From: Blautia glucerasea
GTDB lineage: Bacteria; Bacillota; Clostridia; Lachnospirales; Lachnospiraceae
Direction: 5' to 3'
NCBI RefSeq assembly: GCF_020537505.1
Contig: NZ_JAJBMO010000004.1
Span: 173,929-237,928, forward strand
DNA length: 64,000 bases
Under the pieces are notes generated by a model. That model was given only the letters and a program-made list of their open reading frames with translations. It searched no databases and was not told the DNA's origin. Below are positions 16,061-24,692 of this stretch, one piece after another. A program made the translations under genes and the position numbers. The stretch's first letter is position 1. The number at the start of each line of letters is the position of its first letter.

Positions 16061-17908
16061 TTATATACTATTGTTTGATTCACCCTGTTTTTCCATTGTA
16101 AAAAGTGCTTCAAACTCGTCCCGATGTACTTTTTCCTTCTCGAGAAGAAGCTTCGCACAGCCGTGAAGAACGTCCATATGTTCAGAAATGATCTTCTTCG
16201 CATTGTCGTGGCACTCCTCAATAATACTGTGGATCTCACTGTCGATTGCCTTGGCCACATCCTCGCTGTAACCACGGGTATGTGCCAGATCCCTGCCAAT
16301 AAATACCTCATCGTCATCATCCCCGTAGGAAATCAGACCGATCCTATCAGACATACCATACTTGGTCACCATAGCTCTGGCCTCACTGGTAGCACGCTTG
16401 ATATCATTGGATGCACCTGTTGTAATATCCCCAAAGATCAATTCCTCGGCCACACGTCCTCCAAGAAGTGTGGTAATATCCTGGAGCATTTTGCCCTTGG
16501 TGTTAAACATTTCATCATTCTCCGGAAGAGGCATGGTATAACCAGCAGCTCCCATTCCTGTAGGAATAATGGAAATGGTGTAAACAGGCTCCATATCCGG
16601 CAGCACATGGAACAGGATCGCATGACCTGCCTCATGGTAAGCAGTGATCCGTTTCTCTTTCCCGGAAATCACCTTGCTCTTCTTCTCTGCACCGATACCA
16701 ACTTTGATAAAGGCATTCTTAATATCCTTCTGGCGGATAAATACATGGCCTTTTCTTGCGGCTGCAATGGCAGCCTCATTCATCAGGTTCTCCAGATCTG
16801 CTCCTGTAAATCCAGCTGTGGTCTGGGCGATCTGCTTCAGATCCACGTCCTCTCCAAGAGGTTTATCCTTGGCATGGACATGAAGGATTTCCTCCCTGCC
16901 CTTGATATCCGGACGTCCAACGCCAACCTTACGGTCAAAACGTCCCGGACGAAGGATAGCAGGATCCAGAATATCCACACGGTTGGTCGCTGCCATTACA
17001 ATGATTCCTTCATTTACCCCGAAACCATCCATCTCTACAAGAAGCTGGTTCAGAGTCTGCTCTCTCTCATCATGGCCGCCGCCCATACCAGTTCCACGCT
17101 GTCTTGCAACCGCGTCGATCTCATCAATAAAAATAATACAAGGCGCGTGACGCTTGCCCTCTTCGAAAAGGTCCCTTACACGGGAAGCACCTACACCAAC
17201 AAACATTTCTACAAAATCAGAACCGGAAATGGAGAAAAACGGAACCCCCGCTTCCCCTGCAACCGCCTTGGCAAGGAGAGTCTTACCAGTTCCTGGAGGG
17301 CCTACAAGGATCACACCTTTCGGGATCCTTGCTCCAACCTTGGTATATTTCTGAGGATCCTTCAGAAAATCTACAACCTCCTTCAGTTCCTCCTTCTCTT
17401 CCTCCAGACCGGCTACATTCTGGAAGGTTACCTTCTTATCATCCGGCATGGACATTCTTGCCCTGCTTTTGCCGAAATTCATCATCTTGGCGTTAGTGCC
17501 GCCACCGCCTGACATCTGGCGGTTCATCATCAGCATAAGGAAGATGATAAGGCCACAGGTAAGAAGCACCGGAAATACCGAGGCCAGAAATACGCTCTGC
17601 TTCGGCACATCCTCCACAGCAGGATCAAGCCCGTTCTCACGAAGAAGCTGCTCAGCCTCATTTACATCTGCCACATAAATACGCTTCTGTCCCTCGCCGC
17701 TAATGTTCACAATCACAGAACCTGTTGGAACCTCGCTGTTCTGATGGATCGTGGCACTGGTCGCCTTACCGTCTGCTACGGCCTGCTCCAGCTGTCCATA
17801 AGTATAATCACTCTGGACAGACACCTGATTGTTCAGATACAGGTAACCTGCGATCAAAGCTACGATCAGGACAAGATACAAGCCAATTCTGCCTGACTGC
17901 TTATTCAC
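16061..17908 (-). CDS. ftsH: ATP-dependent zinc metalloprotease FtsH
   Basis: 615 residues. Membrane segments lie at about 8-26 and 108-127 with an extracytoplasmic loop between. The AAA+ domain has Walker A GPPGTGKT (203-210), Walker B FIDEID (260-265) and the second region of homology near 308-325; the protease domain has HEAGH (425-429). FtsH degrades misfolded membrane proteins and regulators. The start is GTG 17908 with AAAGGAG upstream. It lies 16 bp after hpt, as the last gene of the spoIIE-tilS-hpt-ftsH stretch conserved in spore formers. All catalytic residues are present. Confidence 0.97.
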   Translation of the reverse strand: MNKQSGRIGLYLVLIVALIAGYLYLNNQVSVQSDYTYGQLEQAVADGKATSATIHQNSEVPTGSVIVNISGEGQKRIYVADVNEAEQLLRENGLDPAVEDVPKQSVFLASVFPVLLTCGLIIFLMLMMNRQMSGGGGTNAKMMNFGKSRARMSMPDDKKVTFQNVAGLEEEKEELKEVVDFLKDPQKYTKVGARIPKGVILVGPPGTGKTLLAKAVAGEAGVPFFSISGSDFVEMFVGVGASRVRDLFEEGKRHAPCIIFIDEIDAVARQRGTGMGGGHDEREQTLNQLLVEMDGFGVNEGIIVMAATNRVDILDPAILRPGRFDRKVGVGRPDIKGREEILHVHAKDKPLGEDVDLKQIAQTTAGFTGADLENLMNEAAIAAARKGHVFIRQKDIKNAFIKVGIGAEKKSKVISGKEKRITAYHEAGHAILFHVLPDMEPVYTISIIPTGMGAAGYTMPLPENDEMFNTKGKMLQDITTLLGGRVAEELIFGDITTGASNDIKRATSEARAMVTKYGMSDRIGLISYGDDDDEVFIGRDLAHTRGYSEDVAKAIDSEIHSIIEECHDNAKKIISEHMDVLHGCAKLLLEKEKVHRDEFEALFTMEKQGESNNSI

Positions 17909-17924
17909 TTGTATAATTCTCCTT

Positions 17925-18452
17925 TCATTCGAACTCTACCACTCCGATGTATGGCAGATTTCTGTATTTCTGGGCATAGTCAAGACCATAGCCCACAACA
18001 AACTCATCCGGAATATTGAAGCAGCAATAATCCACATCAACACCTTTTACCACTCTGCGGTCTGGTTTGTCCAGTAAGGTGCAAAGCTTCACGCTGTTTG
18101 GATTACGTCTCTTCAGAACATCCAGCAGATAGCTTAATGTTCTTCCGGAGTCAATAATATCCTCTACAACAAGAACTTCTTTATCTTCAAGAGGCTGATC
18201 AAGATCCTTAACGATCTTTACAACTCCGCTTGATTTGGTGTCATCTCCATAGCTGGAAACAGACATGAAATCAAGAGTTACCGGTACTGTGATCCGCTTA
18301 GCCAGCTCGCACATGAAAAATACTCCGCCCTTAAGAACGCAGATCATGTGGATCTCTTTGCCCTTGTACGCTTCACTGATCTGGGCTGCCACTTCACAGA
18401 TACGCTTCTCCACAGTTTCCTCATCTAGTAAAACTCTGATTTTTTCACTCAT
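17925..18452 (-). CDS. hpt: Hypoxanthine phosphoribosyltransferase
   Basis: 175 residues. The PRPP-binding loop is seen as VLVVEDIIDSGRTLSYL near 93-109, and the family features ICVLKGGVFF and VGYGLDYAQKYRNLPYIGV are present. It converts hypoxanthine or guanine plus PRPP to IMP or GMP in purine salvage. It overlaps tilS by 8 bp and precedes ftsH by 16 bp; the tilS-hpt-ftsH order is the same as in Bacillus subtilis, where TilS and HprT can also act as transcription regulators of ftsH. Confidence 0.96.
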   Translation of the reverse strand: MSEKIRVLLDEETVEKRICEVAAQISEAYKGKEIHMICVLKGGVFFMCELAKRITVPVTLDFMSVSSYGDDTKSSGVVKIVKDLDQPLEDKEVLVVEDIIDSGRTLSYLLDVLKRRNPNSVKLCTLLDKPDRRVVKGVDVDYCCFNIPDEFVVGYGLDYAQKYRNLPYIGVVEFE

Positions 18453-19884
18453 GAATATCTTTTCCTCCTTGGTATTGTATTTCCAATATTCTCCTGGTTC
18501 TGGGAGTTATTTTATAATTCTCATTGATTCTGCCTCCCACCACCCACAGAACCTCAGAACCGGCACACAGAAGCAGAACGCTGTCTCTTTCTTCTGATGG
18601 GATCTTCTCATCTATGAAGTAACGGTTCAGCTTCTTACGGCTTCCCTTTTCATCTACAACGAGAAAATCTCCCGGCTGTCTGGTCCTGATGGACAGTTCC
18701 TGTTTTATTTTATCATAATCCAGCCATTTCGTATACATTTTTTCTTCAATCTTCTGGCCTTCATTGGAAAATATTTTTAACGCAAAAGGATCATCCCTGG
18801 AAACAGGCTCATCCCCTTTGGAATTTCGGTCTGACATTCCAAGCAGTTCTCTCTCCCCAAGCAAAATCCCCCCGTAAGTTCTAAGGGCCGCCAGGTCATA
18901 AGGCAGGTTGATCCTCCGTCCCACCTGAAGTCTCAGAAGGTTTTCCACGCTTTTTACATTGGCAGCTGTGAAATCCTTGCGTTTTCCTGCCAGTTCTTCA
19001 AACACCTGCAGCACCCCGTAAGATGCTACTGCAGGCTCTTCCCGCCAGAAGGCTTCCGACAGAAAGATCCCCCGTTCCCGGTTCTCCCCATACTTTTTCA
19101 CAAGAAGCTCCCCCTGACGCGCCAGATACTCTTCCGCCTGGCTTACCAGACTGGCCGTCTCCGCCATATGACGCACAGCTGATGAATTCACCTGTTCTTC
19201 CAGGAGGGGCAGAATCTGGTGCCGGATCTTGTTTCTTGTATAATCATCTGTAAGATTGGTACTGTCTATGGCATATGGAATCTGTTCTTCTATTAGATAA
19301 TTGACAATTTCCTGTTTATTTAAACACAAAACCGGACGAATGATTCCATCACGCACCGGCAGGATCGCAGCCAGACCTTTCAGCCCTGTCCCCCTGCAAA
19401 GATTGTGGAGCAGGGTTTCCGCCACGTCATTTTCGTTGTGGGCAAGGGCAATGCGGATCCGCGCTTTCCCCCGCCGGGCGGCAGCGCCATTTTGCTCATT
19501 CCGATGGTCCGCCACTTCTATTTTTACGAAATAATCGGATTCTGCTCTGGAAAACCCATCTTGCCGTACCTTTCTTCCAGCCTCTTCCAAACCCATTTTC
19601 CACTTCTTTGCAAGCTCCGGCACTGGATAATGATAGGCCAGAAATGGAATCTCCCATTTCTCACAGGTCTCCTTTACCAGAAGCTCATCCCGGTCGGCTT
19701 CCTCCCCCCGTATGCCATGGTGTATATGTACTGCACACAGGGAAAAGGGCATCTCCGTCTGATACCTTTTTAACAATGTCAGCATGGCCATAGAATCCCC
19801 GCCTCCGGAAACTCCGGCGAAAACCACATCTCCAGCCTCTATCATGCCATGTTCTTTTATATATGCTTTCACTTTCTGATACAT
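18445..19884 (-). CDS. tilS: tRNA(Ile)-lysidine synthase
   Basis: 479 residues. The PP-loop ATP pyrophosphatase motif SGGGDS is at about 26-31, followed by VHIHHGIRG and IALAHNENDVAETLL, which are diagnostic of TilS. The C-terminal domain (about 390-479) contains LSIRTRQPGDF and KKLNRYFIDEKIPSEER, the substrate-recognition part. It converts C34 of tRNA-Ile(CAU) to lysidine so that AUA is read as Ile, and is essential. It has an 8-bp overlap with hpt. An insertion near 125-150 (RNEQNGAAARRGKAR) is longer than in many relatives. Confidence 0.95.
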   Translation of the reverse strand: MYQKVKAYIKEHGMIEAGDVVFAGVSGGGDSMAMLTLLKRYQTEMPFSLCAVHIHHGIRGEEADRDELLVKETCEKWEIPFLAYHYPVPELAKKWKMGLEEAGRKVRQDGFSRAESDYFVKIEVADHRNEQNGAAARRGKARIRIALAHNENDVAETLLHNLCRGTGLKGLAAILPVRDGIIRPVLCLNKQEIVNYLIEEQIPYAIDSTNLTDDYTRNKIRHQILPLLEEQVNSSAVRHMAETASLVSQAEEYLARQGELLVKKYGENRERGIFLSEAFWREEPAVASYGVLQVFEELAGKRKDFTAANVKSVENLLRLQVGRRINLPYDLAALRTYGGILLGERELLGMSDRNSKGDEPVSRDDPFALKIFSNEGQKIEEKMYTKWLDYDKIKQELSIRTRQPGDFLVVDEKGSRKKLNRYFIDEKIPSEERDSVLLLCAGSEVLWVVGGRINENYKITPRTRRILEIQYQGGKDIHE

Positions 19885-19986
19885 ACTACATCTGCCTCTG
19901 AATTACTTTTTTCAATCTCTTTCACGTTCTCATCTGGCTGCATACCTATTTCCCACATTATCCATCGCGCCGGGAAAACAGCCACC

Positions 19987-21477
19987 CTACTTCTTCCACA
20001 TGCCAGCTACAATTACTGTCATGTCATCCCTGGCGCAGTAATCGCTGTATCCCAGCACCCGGTCCAGGATTCCCCGGCTCATCTCCTTAGGCGTCTCCTC
20101 ATGGATATCCATAATGATCTCCTTCATGGTCTCTTCCTCACGCATGGCCGGCAGTGCATCCAGAACGCCGTCCGTCATCATGATCAGGTAATCCCCGTGA
20201 TACAGCTTCCTGGAAGAGGTCTCGAAATCCACCTGCTGCATCAGTCCTGCTGCCAGGCTTTCCGAAGAAATTGCCTCCACCCAGTGATCCCTTTTGATAA
20301 ACGTTGCCGAAGCGCCTGCCTTCAGGAAATTACAGATTCCGGTGTACAGATCCACAGCACAGATATCCACAGTAGAAAAATTTCCATCCTGTCCCTTCAT
20401 CACAAGAGCCGAATTTACCATTTTTGCTGCTGTTTCCTGGGAAAAACCGGATTCCAGGAACTGCTCCAGAAGCTCCACCACTTCCTCACTCTCCTGGCAG
20501 GCTTCCACCCCAGAGCCCATTCCATCGGAAAGGCACATGACAAAGCGCCCGGCCTCCTCCTGTCTACAGATATAATTATCCCCGGAAACCTTTTCCTTCT
20601 CCTTAGTCAGCTTGGCCACTCCGTAAAGGATCTGATAGCTTACATCCTCCACAAAATGAACGGTGTGGTATTCTCCATTTACAATCCGTCTTCCCCCGCC
20701 GGCAGCAGCCATGGGAGTCCCAAATTCCCTGGACAAAAGCTGTGCCACCTCATTGACAGAAATACACTGTCCGCTTCTTGCCCGCATGGTGAGAAAAATC
20801 TGCCGCCTGCCCTCTACCTTGTCCATCACCCAGACCTGCTTCACCACAATGTGGCGCTTTCCCAGAAGCTTCTTCAATCCTGTCATAAGAGGGGGATCTG
20901 CAAGGGAAATATCGTACAGATCTTCTGCAACCATATCCATAATCCTGGACATTTCCTGAAGCTGCTGTGCCACAGCCAGGCGGCTTTCGATCATCCGGTT
21001 ATCAAAAAGGAGCTTCTGCCGTTCCCGCATATAGGCACTTCCCAGCACCTCATAATACTTGGAAAAGCGACTGCATACACTCATCCAGTCACTTTTTGTC
21101 TCCTGGATCATGTCCGGCTTCCCCTCTTCCATGGAATGGATCAGCCGCTCGCTTCCCTGGTACATTTCCTGTGCCCTGGCTCCCCAGCACATTTCCCGCT
21201 GGTAGCAGTGGTCACACACTTCCTCACAGGTCTCCCTTATCATGCCCTCTACCTGCCCGCTGCTTAAATAATCCTTTCGGTAGGGCAGCCCATAAAAGCT
21301 GTCTGCTAATTTCCGGAAAGACGCTGCATAGCGCTCTACTTTCTCCTTCTGGGGATTTTTCTCTTCGGCCGGCTGCTCCGCCTTAAGAAAGCTTCTTCCC
21401 CTGAAAAAAGTTTTTGCCATGTCCCGCACCACCAGCAGTACACTGATCACGAGCATGGCAATTATCCATTCCTGCAT
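19987..21477 (-). CDS. spoIIE: SpoIIE-family PP2C phosphatase with a single membrane segment
   Basis: 496 residues. One hydrophobic helix (WIIAMLVISVLLVV, 4-17) replaces the ten-helix membrane region of canonical SpoIIE (about 800 residues). A cysteine cluster C84-x3-C88-x2-C91-x5-C97 and a regulatory helical region follow. The PP2C-type phosphatase domain starts near 290, with KVSGDNY (metal Asp), CLSDGMGSG (315-322) and the terminal ARDDMTVIV. SpoIIE dephosphorylates SpoIIAA to release sigma-F in the forespore. Synteny with yabP-yabQ-divIC upstream and tilS-hpt-ftsH downstream supports orthology. A promoter with Spo0A-like sites lies 140 bases upstream. Confidence 0.9.
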   Translation of the reverse strand: MQEWIIAMLVISVLLVVRDMAKTFFRGRSFLKAEQPAEEKNPQKEKVERYAASFRKLADSFYGLPYRKDYLSSGQVEGMIRETCEEVCDHCYQREMCWGARAQEMYQGSERLIHSMEEGKPDMIQETKSDWMSVCSRFSKYYEVLGSAYMRERQKLLFDNRMIESRLAVAQQLQEMSRIMDMVAEDLYDISLADPPLMTGLKKLLGKRHIVVKQVWVMDKVEGRRQIFLTMRARSGQCISVNEVAQLLSREFGTPMAAAGGGRRIVNGEYHTVHFVEDVSYQILYGVAKLTKEKEKVSGDNYICRQEEAGRFVMCLSDGMGSGVEACQESEEVVELLEQFLESGFSQETAAKMVNSALVMKGQDGNFSTVDICAVDLYTGICNFLKAGASATFIKRDHWVEAISSESLAAGLMQQVDFETSSRKLYHGDYLIMMTDGVLDALPAMREEETMKEIIMDIHEETPKEMSRGILDRVLGYSDYCARDDMTVIVAGMWKK

Positions 21478-21504
21478 ATTCTCCCCTCCCCTGTACAGCC
21501 TTGT

Positions 21505-21568
21505 GGCTACTGTTCACTCCGTTCACAGTAACACGCTTCGCAGAATATTACCGGTGAACAGTAACACC
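21505..21568. repeat. Dispersed GTTACTG...CAGTAAC palindromes, copies 2a and 2b
   Basis: GCTACTGTTCACTCCG-type palindrome at 21505-21532 (ending TTCACAGTAAC) and a second half-type copy at 21547-21568 (TTACCGGTGAACAGTAAC). Both fall in the untranslated leader of spoIIE, where they would fold in the mRNA. Confidence 0.65.
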
Positions 21569-21614
21569 TTATGGCTACTGCCTTACGCACCGCCTCCGGC
21601 AGCACCTTACACTT

Positions 21615-21658
21615 ATTATAGGGGATAGGTATAAAAATATATGTCAAACAACGACGAA
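21615..21658 (-). promoter_or_regulatory. Putative Spo0A-controlled sigma-A promoter of spoIIE
   Basis: On the minus strand TTGACA (21647-21642) and TATAAT (21620-21615) are perfect consensus hexamers but 21 bp apart instead of 17. Spo0A-activated spoIIE and spoIIG promoters of Bacillus subtilis show the same long spacing. Overlapping the -35, the plus strand reads TGTCAAA (21642-21648) and CGACGAA (21652-21658), two tandem 0A-box-like sequences in 10-bp register. The spacing and box placement together make this a convincing site, though binding is inferred. Confidence 0.75.
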
Positions 21659-21697
21659 CATCCAATAAAATATATCGTCAGAAACTTCCAAACTTCG

Positions 21698-22012
21698 TTA
21701 CTTCTCTTCCTGGAAAATGATCTCATTCTCCTTCACAAGCCCCAGCTTCTCTCTGGCGGCCTCCTCTGTATACTCATCTGTGAGCATGTATTCCTTCAGT
21801 GCCTCAATCTCCTCGGTCCGTGCCTTCTCATCCTCAATCTGCTGACTTAATGCTTCCGCCCTGGTCTCATAGCCTGCAAGAGATTCCTGAAGATTCCGGC
21901 TCTGTGCCATAAGAGACAGCATGAGTATCAGAACGATCAGAGAAATGCCGAACATTCCGAGATGATTATACCCTATTCTCTTTTTCCTTCGCTTTTTCCC
22001 TGATTTTCCCAA
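21698..22012 (-). CDS. divIC: DivIC/FtsB-like septum formation initiator
   Basis: 104 residues: a basic N-terminus (GKSGKKRRKKR), one membrane helix (MFGISLIVLILMLSLMA, about 20-36), then a coiled coil (residues about 38-75) and the family tail EEAAREKLGLVKENEIIF. The protein belongs to the divisome with FtsL and DivIB. The start is TTG 22012 with GAGG 8 bases upstream. It overlaps yabQ by 47 bp. Location between yabQ and spoIIE matches the Bacillus order. Confidence 0.9.
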   Translation of the reverse strand: MGKSGKKRRKKRIGYNHLGMFGISLIVLILMLSLMAQSRNLQESLAGYETRAEALSQQIEDEKARTEEIEALKEYMLTDEYTEEAAREKLGLVKENEIIFQEEK

Positions 22013-22469
22013 ATTTCCTGCCTCTTCTCGTCTGCAAATGATTTCTGGTACTATTTTTGTACTGATTTGCAGATTGTCTAACCAAAATTTTACAACGTTT
22101 ACCCCAAAATAGCAACCGCTTTATATATTTTTTTGAAATTTTTTTTATGAATCTGACAGGAATCTCCAGAATAATATAGCATATTTTGTCCAATATTGGT
22201 TTTATTGTCAGATATGTAAGAAATGCGCCTGCTGCAATTCCTAAAAACAGAAAATTCCGCAGGATTCCCTGGTTGATCTGGTAGATTCTGGCAAACACCA
22301 GAAGGCCTGCTGCCAGCCAGTACAGAATATCCGGAATCCCCCCTACTGCCGGATTTTCAAGGAGCAGCCGTTTGATAACACCGATCAGACTGTAGCAGAT
22401 CACAAGACCGGCACCTCCCAGCATGGATTGCAGGAAAAGCCAGATTTCGTTATGGATATAGGTACTCAT
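21966..22469 (-). CDS. yabQ: Sporulation protein YabQ
   Basis: 167 residues. About four membrane helices in the first 110 residues and a basic tail (YIKRLLFWGKRCK ... RRGRKFGK) match the YabQ family, which is needed for spore cortex formation and sits in the outer forespore membrane. The N-terminal IHNEIWLFLQSMLGGAGLVICY is typical. It begins 3 bp after yabP and overlaps divIC by 47 bp. The tail is longer than the minimal YabQ domain. Confidence 0.88.
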   Translation of the reverse strand: MSTYIHNEIWLFLQSMLGGAGLVICYSLIGVIKRLLLENPAVGGIPDILYWLAAGLLVFARIYQINQGILRNFLFLGIAAGAFLTYLTIKPILDKICYIILEIPVRFIKKISKKYIKRLLFWGKRCKILVRQSANQYKNSTRNHLQTRRGRKFGKIREKAKEKENRV

Positions 22470-22472
22470 AGC

Positions 22473-22754
22473 TTAACGGAACAACCTTGTAAATAATGGT
22501 TCTTCTTTTTTTGGGGAATCTTTTGACAAATAGACAAGAGAATCCACATGTCCGGCAAGAACAGCTTCTCCTTTTTCCAGATCCAGTCCTTTTACATGAA
22601 GCTGGCTGCCTCTGATCTGCAGCCTTCCCTCAGAAGTCTGAAGAAGGATTTCTTTTTCGTCAAAAGAAACCACATCCTTCACACCTGTGAGCAATACTTC
22701 CTTTCTGTTATCTAAGGTCAGCTTGTGGGAAATGTTCCTGATCTTTTCTTCCAA
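22473..22754 (-). CDS. yabP: Sporulation protein YabP
   Basis: 93 residues of the YabP/YqfC family: HKLTLDNRKEVLLTGVKDVVSFDEKEILLQT... followed by GSQLHVKGLDLEKGEAVLAG, a small beta-rich protein made in the mother cell and required for the cortex. The start is TTG 22754 with GAGAGAGG just upstream. A CATAGATT stretch about 55 bases upstream resembles a sigma-E -10 element. yabP-yabQ-divIC form a tight unit. Confidence 0.9.
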   Translation of the reverse strand: MEEKIRNISHKLTLDNRKEVLLTGVKDVVSFDEKEILLQTSEGRLQIRGSQLHVKGLDLEKGEAVLAGHVDSLVYLSKDSPKKEEPLFTRLFR

Positions 22755-22872
22755 ATCCCTCTCTCCCGAATATGTGGGTTCACAGATAATCTATGAAATT
22801 TTCTTTTCAAATAGAACCTGCAAAATGGATCGTACTGACTGCAAAAATGATTTGGGCACACTCTGCGCAGTC

Positions 22873-23112
22873 TTAAATGTACTTATAAAGGTTCTCAACT
22901 TCTTCTTTCTTTACTGTTTCTTTCACATCCAGCACTTCCACTTTCACATTACGGCTTCCAAACTGGATCTCAATGGTGTCCCCTGTCTTTACCTGTACGG
23001 ATGCCTTGGCTGGCTTGTCATTTACCAGCACACGGCCTGCATCGCAGGCTTCATTGGCTACAGTTCTTCTCTTGATCAGGCGGGATACCTTCAAAAATTT
23101 ATCTAATCTCAT
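22873..23112 (-). CDS. rqcP: S4-domain RNA-binding protein RqcP (YabO)
   Basis: 79 residues, essentially one S4 domain: RLDKFLKVSRLIKRRTVANEACDAGRVLVNDKPAKAS. RqcP/Hsp15-type proteins bind stalled 50S-peptidyl-tRNA complexes and assist RqcH in C-terminal alanine tailing. It lies between hup and yabP as in many spore formers, 118 bases before yabP. Confidence 0.92.
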   Translation of the reverse strand: MRLDKFLKVSRLIKRRTVANEACDAGRVLVNDKPAKASVQVKTGDTIEIQFGSRNVKVEVLDVKETVKKEEVENLYKYI

Positions 23113-23189
23113 AGCACTCTCCTAAAATGAAATATTACCTGATGGTTATATCTTTGTTACGGCTTTAGCTCGTTGCCCGTGAAAAAAAA

Positions 23190-23211
23190 GGAGGAACTAA
23201 GAAGTTCCTCC
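23190..23211 (-). terminator. Terminator of hup
   Basis: GGAGGAACT (23190-23198) pairs with AGTTCCTCC (23203-23211) with a 4-base loop; on the minus strand eight T follow. It lies 18 bases past the HU stop, separating it from rqcP. Confidence 0.9.
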
Positions 23212-23229
23212 CTGCAAAAGCCTGCGCTA

Positions 23230-23505
23230 TTATGCATTTACCATATCTTTTAAAGCTTTACCAGCTTTAAATTTCGGAGCCTTGGAAGCTTCGATCTTCA
23301 TGGTCTCACCAGTCTGAGGATTTCTTCCCTCTCTGGCAGCTCTCTCGCTGACTTCGAATGTACCAAAGCCAACTAACTGAACTTTCTCACCTTTTTTCAG
23401 TTCTTCTGCTACAACGTCGATGAATGATTTTAAAACAGCTTCAACGTCCTTCTTGGACAGATTGGTTTCTTTCGCCATAGCTGCTACTAATTCAGTCTTA
23501 TTCAT
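23230..23505 (-). CDS. hup: DNA-binding protein HU
   Basis: 91 residues. The HU/IHF fold is evident: MNKTELVAAMAKETNLSKK at the N-terminus and GRNPQTGETMKIEASKAPKFKAGKALKD, including the DNA-intercalating arm (R-x-G-R-N-P). Nucleoid compaction and architectural role. A strong sigma-A promoter (23538-23566) overlaps the 3' end region of the CotS-like gene, GAGGAGG precedes the ATG, and it has its own terminator. Confidence 0.97.
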   Translation of the reverse strand: MNKTELVAAMAKETNLSKKDVEAVLKSFIDVVAEELKKGEKVQLVGFGTFEVSERAAREGRNPQTGETMKIEASKAPKFKAGKALKDMVNA

Positions 23506-23537
23506 GGTGTTTCCTCCTCTAAAGATTCTTCTATCTA

Positions 23538-23566
23538 TATATATACCTTTTGCCTTGTATTGTCAA
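23538..23566 (-). promoter_or_regulatory. Sigma-A promoter of hup
   Basis: TTGACA (plus 23566-23561), 17-bp spacer, TATATA (23543-23538). A near-consensus promoter, consistent with abundant HU. Confidence 0.85.
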
Positions 23567-23576
23567 GGTTTTTGCG

Positions 23577-24560
23577 TCAGAAAGGGTATTTTCCAAAGCA
23601 TTTTTCGGGGAAATCTCCCCATATTTCCAGCTGTCCGATCACCTTTTCCAGTTTTTCTGTATTCTTACCGGAAATCCATGCTTTTCTGTGGGAAATGTAG
23701 TAATTTGCCAGTTTCCAGTACTTTTCCGGGTAGGTAAAACGGATTTTTAAATTTTCCCATTCTTCTGGTGAAATGGGGCGTACTTTGTGATACTGTTCCA
23801 TCATTTTTAATGCCAGAGAAACATCCCAGTTATATTTTTCCAGGATTTTTCTCATAAAACAGTACAGGTCACTGATCTGAACATCAAATCCAAAATGTCC
23901 AAAATTCGTTACGGCTGTCTGATTTCTGCCAAGAAGCACATTGTGCTGATTGTACTCCCCGTGACACAAAGCCCCTTCTTTTCTTGCTTTGTATAAAAGC
24001 TTTTCATAATCTGACCTGGTAAGCATTTCCAGTGCTTTTTCCCCTTTTTCCAGAAAACGCTGCACACTTCCAAGAAAAGCTTTTTCAAAGGTGACACTGG
24101 CACCTTTCTGCCGGATAAATTTGCGGATCTTCCGGATTTCCCGGTTGTGTCTTACATACTCCTCTGTAAGAGGCCGTACCACATAGGGTACCTCCACAGG
24201 CATGTTCATGGACTTATGTATTTTTGCCAGAGTCTGGACACTTCTTACAATATCCTCTCTGGACTTCGTGTCGCACTCACGCCCCTCATACCACGTCTGG
24301 ACGGTATAAGGAATGTTGTCCTTATCACGGGTAATCAGAGATCCTTCCTGATTTTCCAGAAATGTGTCCACCAGGCTGCCTTCCTGGGATATTTTTTTTA
24401 ACAATTCCTGCTGAAACAGCAGTTTTTTTTCAGAACCGTGAAATTCCCGCAGGATCAGAAGTCCCTGATCGGTACGGCATACCAATGCTCCCCTTGTCCG
24501 GGATGAGGATTTCGCTTCCATCCCATACTGGGTCAGGGTGCTAAGACCATAATCATACAA
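23577..24560 (-). CDS. CotS-family spore coat protein, probable pseudokinase
   Basis: About 327 residues from TTG 24560, which has GGGGGGA 6 bases upstream; a GTG at 24578 lies before this site. The fold is that of aminoglycoside-phosphotransferase/CotS proteins, with an N-lobe ending TWYEGRE and a catalytic loop LCHGEYNQHNVL. The usual catalytic Asp of HGD is Glu and the metal-binding DF(D/E) is replaced by TNFGHF, so phosphotransfer is doubtful. CotS-type proteins are spore coat components. It is next to hup and CCA transferase and seems monocistronic. Confidence 0.8.
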   Translation of the reverse strand: MYDYGLSTLTQYGMEAKSSSRTRGALVCRTDQGLLILREFHGSEKKLLFQQELLKKISQEGSLVDTFLENQEGSLITRDKDNIPYTVQTWYEGRECDTKSREDIVRSVQTLAKIHKSMNMPVEVPYVVRPLTEEYVRHNREIRKIRKFIRQKGASVTFEKAFLGSVQRFLEKGEKALEMLTRSDYEKLLYKARKEGALCHGEYNQHNVLLGRNQTAVTNFGHFGFDVQISDLYCFMRKILEKYNWDVSLALKMMEQYHKVRPISPEEWENLKIRFTYPEKYWKLANYYISHRKAWISGKNTEKLEKVIGQLEIWGDFPEKCFGKYPF

Positions 24561-24692
24561 TAAAAATCCCCCCGTCACGCATAGATAAAAACGGCTTTCA
24601 GATACCTTCTATCTTATGAGTGGGAGGGATATGTTATTCTATATAAGATTTCCAAAAGAGACATGACTTATATGCAGCACGAATACGGACAC

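Noticed and set aside
15921..16166. 81-codon plus-strand frame between the terminator and the ftsH end
   Set aside because: Partly antisense to ftsH, no ribosome site, Cys/Phe/Ser-rich composition.
16124..17512. 462-codon plus-strand frame opposite ftsH
   Set aside because: Antisense to strongly conserved FtsH motifs; composition typical of a shadow frame.
19849..21267. 472-codon plus-strand frame over tilS and spoIIE
   Set aside because: Antisense shadow of spoIIE, His/Leu/Ser-rich, with no SD site or motif.
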